Shown in pieces: positions 15,959 to 24,120 of a DNA stretch of 64,000 nucleotides. Made by a program: the position numbers and the translations under genes. Origin of the DNA: Hyphomicrobiales bacterium (GTDB taxonomy: Bacteria > Pseudomonadota > Alphaproteobacteria > Rhizobiales > Rhizobiaceae); NCBI GenBank assembly GCA_900468625.1, contig UBUL01000018.1:248001-312000 (forward strand), in the 5' to 3' direction. The notes below the pieces were generated by a model. The model did no database searches and had not been told where the DNA came from. It saw nothing but the letters and a program-made list of their open reading frames with translations. Position 1 is the stretch's first letter, and every line of letters starts with the position of its first letter.

Positions 15959-16522
15959 ATGGTGCGCAGCGTCTTCGAAAAGTCCGATGCCATTGGCCTC
16001 GTCGCCGAAGTCTTTCGCGAGCTCGGCTACGAAGGCGCATCGATGAGCGAGATCACCGCCCGCACGAAACTATCCAAAGGCAGCCTCTATCACTTCTTTC
16101 CCGGCGGCAAGGAAGAGATGGCGGCGGAGATCATGGCCAATATCGACGCATGGTTCGTGACCGAAATGTTCAGGCCGCTCGAGGAGGACGAACCTCGCGC
16201 CGCCATTGCCCGCATGTGGGAAACGACAGACAGCTATTTCCGCTCAGGGCGTCGTATCTGCCTGATCGGCGCTTTCGCCCTGGACGAAACGCGCGACCGC
16301 TTTTCCGGCACCATCCGAGGTTATTTTCATCGCTGGATCGAGGCGCTTGCCGGCGCCTTGATCAAAGCCGGGCTGCGCGGCTCGGAAGCAAAAGCACTCG
16401 CCGAAGAAGCCGTCGTCGGCATCCAGGGCGCATTGACGCTCGCCAGAGCCCTTGGTGACGACACGATTTTCGGCAGAACCCTGACAAGGCTGAAACGAGG
16501 ACTGGAATCTGCGCTCGAATAG
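15959..16522 (+). CDS. TetR/AcrR-family regulator
   Basis: 187 residues: N-terminal TetR HTH (ITARTKLSKGSLYHFF near residue 30) and an alpha-helical ligand domain with RRICLIGAFALDETRD of the YxaF/LmrA-like TetR_C group. ATG starts one base after the stop of the DUF1348 gene (TGAgATG), so translation is likely coupled. Probably represses its own operon through the palindrome at 15446-15478. Confidence 0.9.
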   Translation: MVRSVFEKSDAIGLVAEVFRELGYEGASMSEITARTKLSKGSLYHFFPGGKEEMAAEIMANIDAWFVTEMFRPLEEDEPRAAIARMWETTDSYFRSGRRICLIGAFALDETRDRFSGTIRGYFHRWIEALAGALIKAGLRGSEAKALAEEAVVGIQGALTLARALGDDTIFGRTLTRLKRGLESALE

Positions 16523-16775
16523 CATCCCAAGCCGGCGCGAATCACCTTTCGCCGCCGATTTGGCACATTCAAGAAGGATGATTGGCCTGCCCTGAAAGTC
16601 CCAAAGCTGCAGCAAACCACATCGCCGATCATGAGAATTGAAGATCGATGGCGGATAAAACTTGATCTTAAATAATCCTCCACAAAATTACGGCATTGTT
16701 AATCATGTTTGATTTGCAACTATCGGGGCTGCTGTGCTCAGCAGGGACCGGGAGCGCCGAGGAGACGGATAGACG

Positions 16776-18101
16776 ATGCTGCAGCAGGTAAACGAAACCG
16801 ACGACGCGCTGATCGACCGATTGCAGCGTTCGGCTTTCGACTATTTCATGCTTTACACCAACCCGGAAAACGGGCTGGTGGCGGACACTTCCATCAAGAC
16901 GAGCCATTGCAGCATCGCTGCCGTGGGCTTTGCGCTGTCAAGCTATCCGGTCGCCGTCGAGCGCGGATGGATCAGCCGCGCCGATGCGGCAAAGCGAGTG
17001 CTCACGGCCCTCGATTTCTTCGCTGACAGCCAGCAGGGCACCGAGCGCGGCGCCACCGGCCATCGCGGTTTCTACTACCACTTCCTTTATATGGAGACCG
17101 GCAAGCGCGCCTGGAATAGCGAGCTTTCGACCATCGACACCGGTCTGCTGCTCATCGGCGTGCTGACCGCAGCCGCCTATTTCAATGGGAACAGCCAGGT
17201 CGAACGCGATCTCCGCAAGCAGGCGAAGCTCCTCTACGAACGTTGCGATTGGCATTGGGCGCTGAACAAGGGCCAGACCATCAGCATGGGCTGGAAACCG
17301 GCAAGCGGCTTCCTGCGCTGGCGCTACCAGGGCTACGACGAGGCGATCTTTCTTTACGTGCTGGCGCTCGGCTCGCCTACGCATCCCATCCCACCGCCGA
17401 GCTACGACGCCTTTGCCTCGACCTATACGTGGATGATGTTCAAGGACGCGCCCTTTCTCTATGCCGGGCCGCTGTTCATCCACCTCTTCTCGCACGCCTG
17501 GATCGATTTTCGCGGCATTCGCGACAAGCATGTCGCCGAGAAGGATACCGATTACTTCCGCAATACGCAGACGGCAATTGCCGTCCAGCGTGACTATGCG
17601 GAGCGCAATCCCAGCCATTTCGCCGGCTATGACAAGAACATCTGGGGCCTCTCGGCTTGTGACGGCCCGAACCCCACAGGCACGAAACACAGCCTACGCT
17701 ATGCGCCGAAGCTTTTCGGCTATGCGGCACGCGGCGCACCGCTCGGACCGGACGACGGCACGATCGCACCCTGGGGTCCGCTCTCCTGCCTGCCTTTCGA
17801 CCGTCAGGCAGCACTCGACGGCACGCGGGCACTGCTTTCGACCTATCGCAACCTGCTGCTCGACGGCCGCTTCCCCGGCGGCTTCAATCCGAGCGTCAAC
17901 GGTCCAGGCCCCGAGGGCTGGGTGGACGATCGCTCGGTCGCCCTTGATCAGGGCCTGCTGGTCATGATGATCGAAAATGCCCGCACCGGCATGATCTGGA
18001 ACCTGATGCGACAATCGCCGATCCTTCGCACCGGCCTGCAGCGCGCCGGCTTCACCGGCGGCTGGCTCGACGAGAAGCAGGCAACGCCCGCCATCGCCTG
18101 A
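16776..18101 (+). CDS. Stand-alone glycoamylase-like domain protein
   Basis: 441-residue protein of the glycoamylase-like family (PF10091 type), an alpha/alpha-barrel glycosidase-like fold. Typical stretches are FDYFMLYTNPENGLVADT, STIDTGLLLIGVLTAAAYF, WRYQGYDEAIFLYVLALGS, and a C-terminal GGFNPSVNG plus ALDQGLLVMMIENARTG. The same domain occurs in cyclic beta-1,2-glucan synthases, where it trims linear chains; a separate copy could act on beta-1,2-glucan or another oligosaccharide. There is no signal peptide, so it is probably cytoplasmic. GAGGAGA precedes the ATG. No partner gene is next to it. Confidence 0.82.
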   Translation: MLQQVNETDDALIDRLQRSAFDYFMLYTNPENGLVADTSIKTSHCSIAAVGFALSSYPVAVERGWISRADAAKRVLTALDFFADSQQGTERGATGHRGFYYHFLYMETGKRAWNSELSTIDTGLLLIGVLTAAAYFNGNSQVERDLRKQAKLLYERCDWHWALNKGQTISMGWKPASGFLRWRYQGYDEAIFLYVLALGSPTHPIPPPSYDAFASTYTWMMFKDAPFLYAGPLFIHLFSHAWIDFRGIRDKHVAEKDTDYFRNTQTAIAVQRDYAERNPSHFAGYDKNIWGLSACDGPNPTGTKHSLRYAPKLFGYAARGAPLGPDDGTIAPWGPLSCLPFDRQAALDGTRALLSTYRNLLLDGRFPGGFNPSVNGPGPEGWVDDRSVALDQGLLVMMIENARTGMIWNLMRQSPILRTGLQRAGFTGGWLDEKQATPAIA

Positions 18102-18131
18102 CTTTCTCTGGAAATGCGTCAAATCAACGGG

Positions 18132-18173
18132 ATAGAACGGCTCAGTGATCCCGTAAACGCCGAGCCGCTCTAT
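18132..18173. terminator. Hairpin between convergent genes
   Basis: ATAGAACGGCTC at 18132-18143 pairs with GAGCCGCTCTAT at 18162-18173 (11 of 12). It lies between the convergent glycoamylase-like gene and the amaB-like gene and overlaps the amaB stop codon. There is no T run, so termination is a guess. Confidence 0.4.
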
Positions 18174-19705
18174 GCCACGTCGAACTTGACGCCCTGGGCC
18201 AATGGCAGGGTACGGCCGTAATTGATGGTATTGGTCGCCCGGCGCATGTAGGCCTTCCAGGCATCCGAGCCGGATTCGCGGCCACCACCCGTTTCCTTCT
18301 CACCGCCGAATGCGCCGCCGATCTCGGCGCCGGAAGGACCGAGATTGACGTTAGCGATGCCACAATCCGACCCGCGCGCGGAAACGAAGGTTTCGGCTTC
18401 CCGCATGTCGTTGGTGAAGATCGAAGACGACAGGCCCTGCGGCACGGCGTTGTGCAGCGCCAGCGCTTTGTCGAAATCGCTGTATTTCATCACGTAGAGA
18501 ATCGGCGCGAAGGTTTCCTGCTCGACCGGACCGGTCTGCTCCGGCATTTCGACGAGAGCCGGGCGAACATAGAAGGCATGGGCAGAGCCGTTTTCGACGC
18601 GCTCGCCGCCCGTCACTGTGCCGCCGGCCGACTTCGCAGCCGCAAGCGCTGCCTGCATGCGGTCGAAAGCCTGCTTGTCGATCAGCGGGCCGACGAGGGT
18701 TCCGGGTTCAAGCGGATTGCCTATTGTCACCGAACCATAGGCTTTCCGCAGGCGCGGCACGAGCTGGTCATAGACGCTGTCATGGACGAAGAGACGGCGC
18801 AGCGTCGTGCAGCGCTGGCCGGCCGTGCCCATCGCGGAAAAGGCGACGCCGCGCAAAGTGAGGTCGAGATCGGCCGTCGGGCAGACGATGGCGGCATTGT
18901 TGCCGCCAAGCTCGAGGATCGCGCGGGCGAAACGGCCAGCAAGACGCGGGCCGACCGCCCGGCCCATGGCCGTCGAGCCGGTCGCCGAGACCAGCGGCAC
19001 CTGCGGATGATCGACCAAAAGCTCGCCGAGATCGCGGCCGCCGATCAAAAGCGTCGAAAGATTGGCCGGCGCCTCACCGCCTTCGGCGACATAGCGCTTC
19101 AGTGCCTTTTCAAACAGAGCCTGCACGGCGAGCGCCGTCAGCGGCGTCTTTTCCGACGGCTTCCAGATGGTGGAATTGCCGCAGACGATGGCAAGCGCCG
19201 CATTCCACGACCAGACCGCAACGGGGAAATTGAAGGCGGAGATGATGCCGATCGCACCCAGCGGATGCCAGCTTTCCATCATCCGGTGCTCCGAGCGTTC
19301 GGTGGCGATGGTCAAACCGTAAAGCTGGCGCGACAGCCCCACGGCGAAGTCGCAGATATCGATCATCTCTTGCACTTCGCCAAGGCCTTCGGAAGTGATC
19401 TTGCCGACCTCGACGGACACGAGACGACCAAGGGCGGCCTTGCCGGCGCGCAGCTCCTCGCCAAGCAACCGGATCAGCTCGCCGCGCTTCGGCGCCGGCA
19501 CATTGCGCCAGGACAGAAACGCCTCGTGCGCCGCTGCGATTGCAACCCTGGCCTCATCAGTCGAATGCTCCTTCAGCCGGCCGATTTCGGCCCCGGTCAC
19601 CGGAGAGGTGACGGCAAGCGTTCCGCCGATGTAGCGATCGGCCGATACGCCAAGTTCCGTCAGTATCGCCTTGGTCTCGGCGGCAAGATCTGATGTCGCG
19701 GTCAT
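18170..19705 (-). CDS. amaB: ALDH7-type aldehyde dehydrogenase (L-2-aminoadipate semialdehyde dehydrogenase-like)
   Basis: 511-residue NAD(P)-dependent aldehyde dehydrogenase. The catalytic Cys is in MGTAGQRCTTLRRL, the general base Glu in ILELGGNNA, and the cofactor region in ISAFNFPVAVWSWNAALA. The ELGGNNA and AGQRCTT forms are typical of the ALDH7A1/AmaB group, which oxidises 2-aminoadipate 6-semialdehyde (or the piperideine form). An FAD amine oxidase lies just upstream on the same strand, as in the Pseudomonas amaB/amaA pathway for L-pipecolate. The ATG at 19705 follows GAGGAAACAAG. A RIME-like repeat separates it from the oxidase gene. Confidence 0.88.
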   Translation of the reverse strand: MTATSDLAAETKAILTELGVSADRYIGGTLAVTSPVTGAEIGRLKEHSTDEARVAIAAAHEAFLSWRNVPAPKRGELIRLLGEELRAGKAALGRLVSVEVGKITSEGLGEVQEMIDICDFAVGLSRQLYGLTIATERSEHRMMESWHPLGAIGIISAFNFPVAVWSWNAALAIVCGNSTIWKPSEKTPLTALAVQALFEKALKRYVAEGGEAPANLSTLLIGGRDLGELLVDHPQVPLVSATGSTAMGRAVGPRLAGRFARAILELGGNNAAIVCPTADLDLTLRGVAFSAMGTAGQRCTTLRRLFVHDSVYDQLVPRLRKAYGSVTIGNPLEPGTLVGPLIDKQAFDRMQAALAAAKSAGGTVTGGERVENGSAHAFYVRPALVEMPEQTGPVEQETFAPILYVMKYSDFDKALALHNAVPQGLSSSIFTNDMREAETFVSARGSDCGIANVNLGPSGAEIGGAFGGEKETGGGRESGSDAWKAYMRRATNTINYGRTLPLAQGVKFDVA

Positions 19706-19744
19706 CTTGTTTCCTCTTCCCGTAATGTTGGTTCTCGGATTTGC

Positions 19745-19860
19745 CCTAGAGCCGGAAGATTTTAGGTCGAGTCGACCTAAAATCATCCGGCTCTAGAATC
19801 AAAGAAGTAGAGCGTGATGTCGTCCGAAAACCGCCTACACTTTTCGGCATCACGCTCTAG
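19745..19860 (-). repeat. RIME-like intergenic palindromic repeat, subtype 1 (copy B)
   Basis: Two strong hairpins in tandem: the first from CTAGAGCCGG to CCGGCTCTAG (19745-19794) with GATTTTAGGTCGA/TCGACCTAAAATC at its core, the second from AGAGCGTGATG to CATCACGCTCT (19811-19859). It is the reverse-oriented and better preserved counterpart of the copy at 259-373. It sits between amaB and amaA of what should be one transcript, and its last bases (CTAG) supply the amaA TAG stop at 19857-19859. Confidence 0.85.
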
Positions 19861-21140
19861 ACTCTGGCGCCGACGAAATGCGCGGCCTGGGCGCCTGCCT
19901 CGTACCACATTTCCTTCGCCGCTCTGAAGCTCGGCTCGACGATGTCGGTCACCGGCAGCGGCAGATCGGCCTCGGAAATCTGCCCGAGGATATGGCCGGC
20001 CAGCACCTTGCCGAAGACGGTGCCCGGCGCGATGCCGCGGCCGTTATAGCCGGAGAAGCCGACGACATTCTGGGCGAGCTTGTGGAAGCGCGGCAGGGCA
20101 TTGTCGGTCATGCCGATCTTGCCATACCACTCGCATTCGAACGGAATATCGCCAAGCTGCGGAAAGAGCTTTCTGATCGACCGCCGCGCCCAGCTCTTGT
20201 GAATGGCAAGACCGGTATTGCGCAGCGCGCCGACACTGCCGAAGACGAGCCGGCCGGCCTGATCCATGCGGAAGGACGAGAGCACTTCCTTGGTGTCCCA
20301 AGCTCCCTCGCGCCCCGGCAGCACGGATTTGCTGAGGTTATCGCCGAGCGGCACGGTCGCGAAATTGAAATAAGGCAGGTGCACCTGTTCGTTCCGAACC
20401 TTTTCCCAGGGGCCGGTGCTGTAGGCATCCGTGGCCACAACGATCCAATCGGCGCTGACCTTGCCGCCCTCGGTCGAAACCACCCATTTCACACCGCTTC
20501 TTTCCGTAGCCGTCACGCGGCTGCCGGTATGAATGGTGACGGCGGCTTTCACCACGGCATGCGCAAGGCCGCGTGCATAGGCAAGCGGCTGCAGCGTACC
20601 GGCGCGCATGTCGAGCAGTGCGCCCGCGTAAGCCGAGCTGCCGACCCGGCGCTCCGTCTCCCGTGCATCCAGCACCGTCACTGGCGCTCCGCGCTTGCTC
20701 CATTGCCGGGCGCGCTCCTCGATTTCCTTCAATCCCTCTGCCCCGACGGCGCAATGCAGCGTGCCGTTACGCTCGAGCTCGCAGGCAATGCCGTGCTTGT
20801 CGATCAGCTCCATGACCAGCTTCGGCCCATGGCCGAGCAGCTCGAGCAGGCGCTCGCCGTGAACGGTACCAAGCTCACCCGGCAGATCGTCGGGCATCAC
20901 CCACATGCCGGCATTGATAAGGCCGACATTGCGGCCGGCACCGCCGAAGCCGATTTCGTTGGCCTCCAGCAGCACGACATTCGTGCCGGCTTCCGCCAGA
21001 TGCAGTGCCGTCGAAAGACCGGTATAGCCGCCGCCGACCACTACGACATCGGCATGGACATCCCCGTAAAGCGGCTTCGTTGCCGGCGGTGGGGGAGCGG
21101 TCTTTTCCCAGAGACCATGGGAGCGCGGATCATTCAGCAT
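19857..21140 (-). CDS. amaA: FAD-dependent amine oxidase (L-pipecolate oxidase-like)
   Basis: 427-residue D-amino-acid-oxidase-fold flavoenzyme. The FAD Rossmann motif VVVVGGGYTGLSTALHLAE begins near residue 32, followed by GFGGAGRNVGLINAG, and the C-terminal FAD region GYNGRGIAPGTVFGK. The family includes L-pipecolate oxidase AmaA, gamma-glutamylputrescine oxidase PuuB and OrdL; the pairing with the ALDH7-type gene favours AmaA, giving piperideine-6-carboxylate for the dehydrogenase. The stop codon lies inside the RIME-like repeat. A one-domain Lrp/AsnC protein is encoded divergently. Confidence 0.82.
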   Translation of the reverse strand: MLNDPRSHGLWEKTAPPPPATKPLYGDVHADVVVVGGGYTGLSTALHLAEAGTNVVLLEANEIGFGGAGRNVGLINAGMWVMPDDLPGELGTVHGERLLELLGHGPKLVMELIDKHGIACELERNGTLHCAVGAEGLKEIEERARQWSKRGAPVTVLDARETERRVGSSAYAGALLDMRAGTLQPLAYARGLAHAVVKAAVTIHTGSRVTATERSGVKWVVSTEGGKVSADWIVVATDAYSTGPWEKVRNEQVHLPYFNFATVPLGDNLSKSVLPGREGAWDTKEVLSSFRMDQAGRLVFGSVGALRNTGLAIHKSWARRSIRKLFPQLGDIPFECEWYGKIGMTDNALPRFHKLAQNVVGFSGYNGRGIAPGTVFGKVLAGHILGQISEADLPLPVTDIVEPSFRAAKEMWYEAGAQAAHFVGARV

Positions 21141-21348
21141 GAAATCGGTCCAATCGAGAGAGGTAATCGCGTCAATCTAGCGCCATGCTCGAAATTGCGG
21201 AAGCGACAACAGCGACATCCGATGGACATGGCATGATGCCGAAAAATCATCAGCTCTGGAGAAAAACTTGCATGGCGAAGGCGCTTTCGACCATGATAGA
21301 GAAAAAGCCGATCGCCATTGCGTCGGCAGACAGAAGCAGGACATTCTC

Positions 21349-21585
21349 ATGAAGCCCATTTTCGTTCAGCTCCAATGCGCCCCCGGCAAGACCTACGAGG
21401 TCGCTGATGCGATCTACCAGACGGAGCTGGTTTCGGAACTGTATTCCACCAGCGGCGACTATGACCTGCTGATGAAGGTCTACATTGCCGAAGAGCAGGA
21501 TATCGGCAAGTTCATCAATGACCACATCGCCAATATCCCCGGCATCGTCCGCTCGCTAACGACGCTGACCTTTCGAGCGTTTTGA
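21349..21585 (+). CDS. Stand-alone Lrp/AsnC ligand-binding (RAM) domain protein
   Basis: 78 residues making up only the effector-binding domain of Lrp/AsnC regulators (FVQLQCAPGKTYEVADAI, TSGDYDLLMKVY, PGIVRSLTTLTF); no DNA-binding domain. Such SLOTP proteins bind amino acids and form decamer or higher ring assemblies. AGGACATTC precedes the ATG. It is divergent from the amaA-like gene, so it may sense lysine, pipecolate or aminoadipate, by inference. Confidence 0.88.
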   Translation: MKPIFVQLQCAPGKTYEVADAIYQTELVSELYSTSGDYDLLMKVYIAEEQDIGKFINDHIANIPGIVRSLTTLTFRAF

Positions 21586-21807
21586 GAGGCGGGAACTTCG
21601 GTTCGGTACTATTGTGGCTCGGGCTGTTTTCAGAAGACGCCTAACGCCCCACATTAACCCTCTTGCCGGAAACCGCTCTGCTTTCCACCTGCCATTAAAC
21701 CCTTTTTAACCGCGTCGGTGATCTGCTTTGCCGACTGATCAATGGGCGGCGCACTGCAGCGCCGGATTGCCGACGCGCGGCGCGGCATAGGGGTCGAGGG
21801 TGGATCG

Positions 21808-23010
21808 ATGACATCGGCTGTTGCGGATACTCAGGCAAACAAGCAGGCCGGGCCGCTGATCGTGCATGTCGTGCGCCAGTTCCTGCCGAACAAGGGCGGT
21901 CTGGAAGACGTCGTTGCCAATCTCTGTCGTCAGCTGATCGCGCGCGGCTATCGCGCGCGCGTCGTCACCTGCAACAGCCTGTTTTCCGATCCTGCCCGCG
22001 AACTGGCGGAACGCGAAACCATCGACGGCATCGAGATCGTGCGCATTCCTTGGTCCGGCTCCAGCCGTTATCCGCTGGCGCCCAAGATCTTCCGCCATCT
22101 GGCCGATGCCGACCTCGTTCATGTCCATGCGGTCGATTTCTTCTTCGACGCGCTGGCATGGGGCAAGCTCCTGCATGGGCGTCCCATGGTCGCCACCACA
22201 CATGGCGGTTTCTTCCACACGCAGAAATATGCGGCCATCAAGAAGGTCTGGTTCAATACGGCAACGCGGCTTTCCGCGCTCGGTTATGCCTCTCTCATTT
22301 GCTGCAGCCAGTCCGATGCCCGGCTCTTTGCACAGATTGCCGACAGCCGTGTGCGCCTTATCGAAAATGGTGCCGATGTCGGCAAGTTTTCCAATTGCGC
22401 CGCATTGGAAGCGCGCCGCCGCATCGTAACCATCGGCCGTTTCTCGATCAACAAACGGCTAGACCATCTGCTCGACGTCATGAAGGAGCTGGCAGCCCGC
22501 CATGCCGAATGGCATCTCGATATCATTGGTGCGGAATCCGACCTCAATCGCGCGACATTGGAAACGGAAATCGCAGCCCGCGGCCTGGAACGCAATGTCG
22601 CGCTGCATGTCTCGATCGACGATTGCTCGATCCGCAACGTCATCGCCCGCGCCTCGCTCTTTGCTTCGGCCTCGGAATATGAAGGCTTTGGCCTAGTGGC
22701 GATCGAAGCGATGAGCGCCGGCCTGTTGCCGGTGCTGAACGCCAACGAAGCCTACAAGGCGATGGCCGAAACCCATCCGGCCCTCATGCTCTCGGATTTC
22801 TCCGATCCGGAAGCGGCAGCCGATACGCTCACCGCGGCATTCGAACGACTTGAAACCGACGACCTCAGCCTGCGGCAGGAGCTGTTGCGCGATGCCCGCA
22901 GCTACGCCTGGGACGAAGTCGCCCAGCGCTACATGGATGTCTATGCCGAAACGCTGACACCGAAAGGCAAGTCGCCTCAGCTCCTGCGCCAGCGCGGCCA
23001 GGCGGCGTAG
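21808..23010 (+). CDS. Glycosyltransferase family 4 (GT-B)
   Basis: 400-residue retaining GT-B glycosyltransferase. The N-terminal domain starts VHVVRQFLPNKGGLEDVV, with VHVHAVDFFFD and THGGFFHT in the acceptor half; the C-terminal donor half has the E-x7-E-like EYEGFGLVAIEAMSAG. The ATG at 21808 has GAGGGTGGATCG before it; an in-frame ATG at 21742 is less likely. Probably transfers a sugar to a lipid-linked repeat unit at the cytoplasmic face of the membrane, with the neighbouring GT2 and Wzx-like genes. Its 3' end overlaps the convergent GT2 gene by 34 bases. Confidence 0.9.
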   Translation: MTSAVADTQANKQAGPLIVHVVRQFLPNKGGLEDVVANLCRQLIARGYRARVVTCNSLFSDPARELAERETIDGIEIVRIPWSGSSRYPLAPKIFRHLADADLVHVHAVDFFFDALAWGKLLHGRPMVATTHGGFFHTQKYAAIKKVWFNTATRLSALGYASLICCSQSDARLFAQIADSRVRLIENGADVGKFSNCAALEARRRIVTIGRFSINKRLDHLLDVMKELAARHAEWHLDIIGAESDLNRATLETEIAARGLERNVALHVSIDDCSIRNVIARASLFASASEYEGFGLVAIEAMSAGLLPVLNANEAYKAMAETHPALMLSDFSDPEAAADTLTAAFERLETDDLSLRQELLRDARSYAWDEVAQRYMDVYAETLTPKGKSPQLLRQRGQAA

Positions 23011-23831
23011 CCTTCCAGAATGCCCATCAGCCAGGCACGCTTGTAACGGGCCGCGTCGAGGTTGAAACGCGCCAGCGCCGCCAGCCAACCGGCGACCGGG
23101 CGAAACAGGCGATAGCAGACATAATACAAGGGAAAGGCTTGCTTACGCATCAGCGCGCCGAAGCCGCGGCCATATTTGCGAGCCCGCTCCACTTGCCGCG
23201 GCCCGTATTCGCTGGTGACCTGATCATGGTGAACGATGAGCTCGGGAAAGAAGGCCGCTTGTCTGCCGACAGAAAGGGCGCGCAGCAGAAAATCCGCCTC
23301 TTCGCCGCTCTGGAAGGGCGAATTCGAGCCGACACCAAGATCCTCGTCGAAGCCGCCGATATCGGAAAGCGCTGCATGGCGCACGAAGATGCCATTGGAG
23401 TTGCCGCATTTCAGATAGTTCCAGCGCGTCAGCGCAAGCCGCGTCTCTCCCGTCGGGCTGACGGAGGCGAGACCCTCGGCATCGAGCGTACGGCCGGTGA
23501 CGATCGCAAGCTCCGGATGGGCCGAAAAAAGTGCCGCAGCCGTCGAAAGCGTATCGGCCTCATACCAGCAGTCGTCATCGGGAAAACAGATGTAGTCGCC
23601 TGTCGCGACCGCCATGCCGCTGTTGCGCGCCCGAGAGAGCCCCTTGGGCGAGCGGATGTGGCGAATGAGGAAGGAGGAGGAAAAGCCGTCGATAAGCGCG
23701 CGCAGCCGGTCGTCGACGTTCTGATCGACGACGATCACTTCGAAATCCCGGTGGCTTTGCCCCGTCAGCGAGCGAAATAGCCGCTCCAGCTGATCGAACC
23801 GATCGACCGTGCAAACGATGAGGCTGAACAA
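22977..23831 (-). CDS. Glycosyltransferase family 2 (GT-A)
   Basis: 284-residue GT-A enzyme. It opens FSLIVCTVDRFDQLERLFRS, has the nucleotide-sugar DXD-like FPDDDCWYEAD near residue 100, and the GGFDEDLGVG and SGEEADFLLRAL motifs of inverting family 2 transferases. It lies between and opposite to the GT4 and flippase genes, so it has its own promoter. Likely adds one residue of a surface polysaccharide repeat unit; the sugar is unknown. Confidence 0.9.
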   Translation of the reverse strand: MFSLIVCTVDRFDQLERLFRSLTGQSHRDFEVIVVDQNVDDRLRALIDGFSSSFLIRHIRSPKGLSRARNSGMAVATGDYICFPDDDCWYEADTLSTAAALFSAHPELAIVTGRTLDAEGLASVSPTGETRLALTRWNYLKCGNSNGIFVRHAALSDIGGFDEDLGVGSNSPFQSGEEADFLLRALSVGRQAAFFPELIVHHDQVTSEYGPRQVERARKYGRGFGALMRKQAFPLYYVCYRLFRPVAGWLAALARFNLDAARYKRAWLMGILEGYAAWPRWRRS

Positions 23832-23983
23832 TGCGACCCTCCGCGCAAGCCTTGGACGACCAATATCAGAGAGAAATAATATTAGCCGAAGTAAAAAACG
23901 AACTTAGCGCAGCATTAAACCCTAAATATTAAGGCATATGAAATAGAACGGACGCTATCCCCACGAAAAGCCGGATATGTGTA

Positions 23984-24089
23984 TAGAGCATTTCCAGGAA
24001 AAGTGCGCGGCGGTTTTCCGTCCGGAATGCGCGAATAAACAAGAACATAGAGCGTTTTCGCGATTCGAAGAAAAGCGGAAACGCTCCAG
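23984..24089 (+). repeat. RIME-like intergenic palindromic repeat, subtype 2 (copy C)
   Basis: Begins TAGAGCATTTCCAGGAAAAG, continues with GCGGTTTTCCGTCCGGAAT, and ends in a second hairpin from AGAGCGTTTTCGC to GCGGAAACGCTC. The layout and the GGTTTTCCGTCCGGAAT core match copies at 34570-34675 and 55021-55126. It stands directly upstream of the flippase gene. An open frame runs through it in phase with that gene, but this is palindromic sequence and not a plausible protein extension. Confidence 0.8.
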
Positions 24090-24120
24090 GTTCCGGCAAT
24101 TTGAGGAACGGTCGGTCTTC

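Noticed and set aside
23977..24120. In-frame N-terminal extension of the Wzx-like flippase
   Set aside because: It translates the RIME-like repeat; the flippase fold starts at the ATG at 24121 or 24136.
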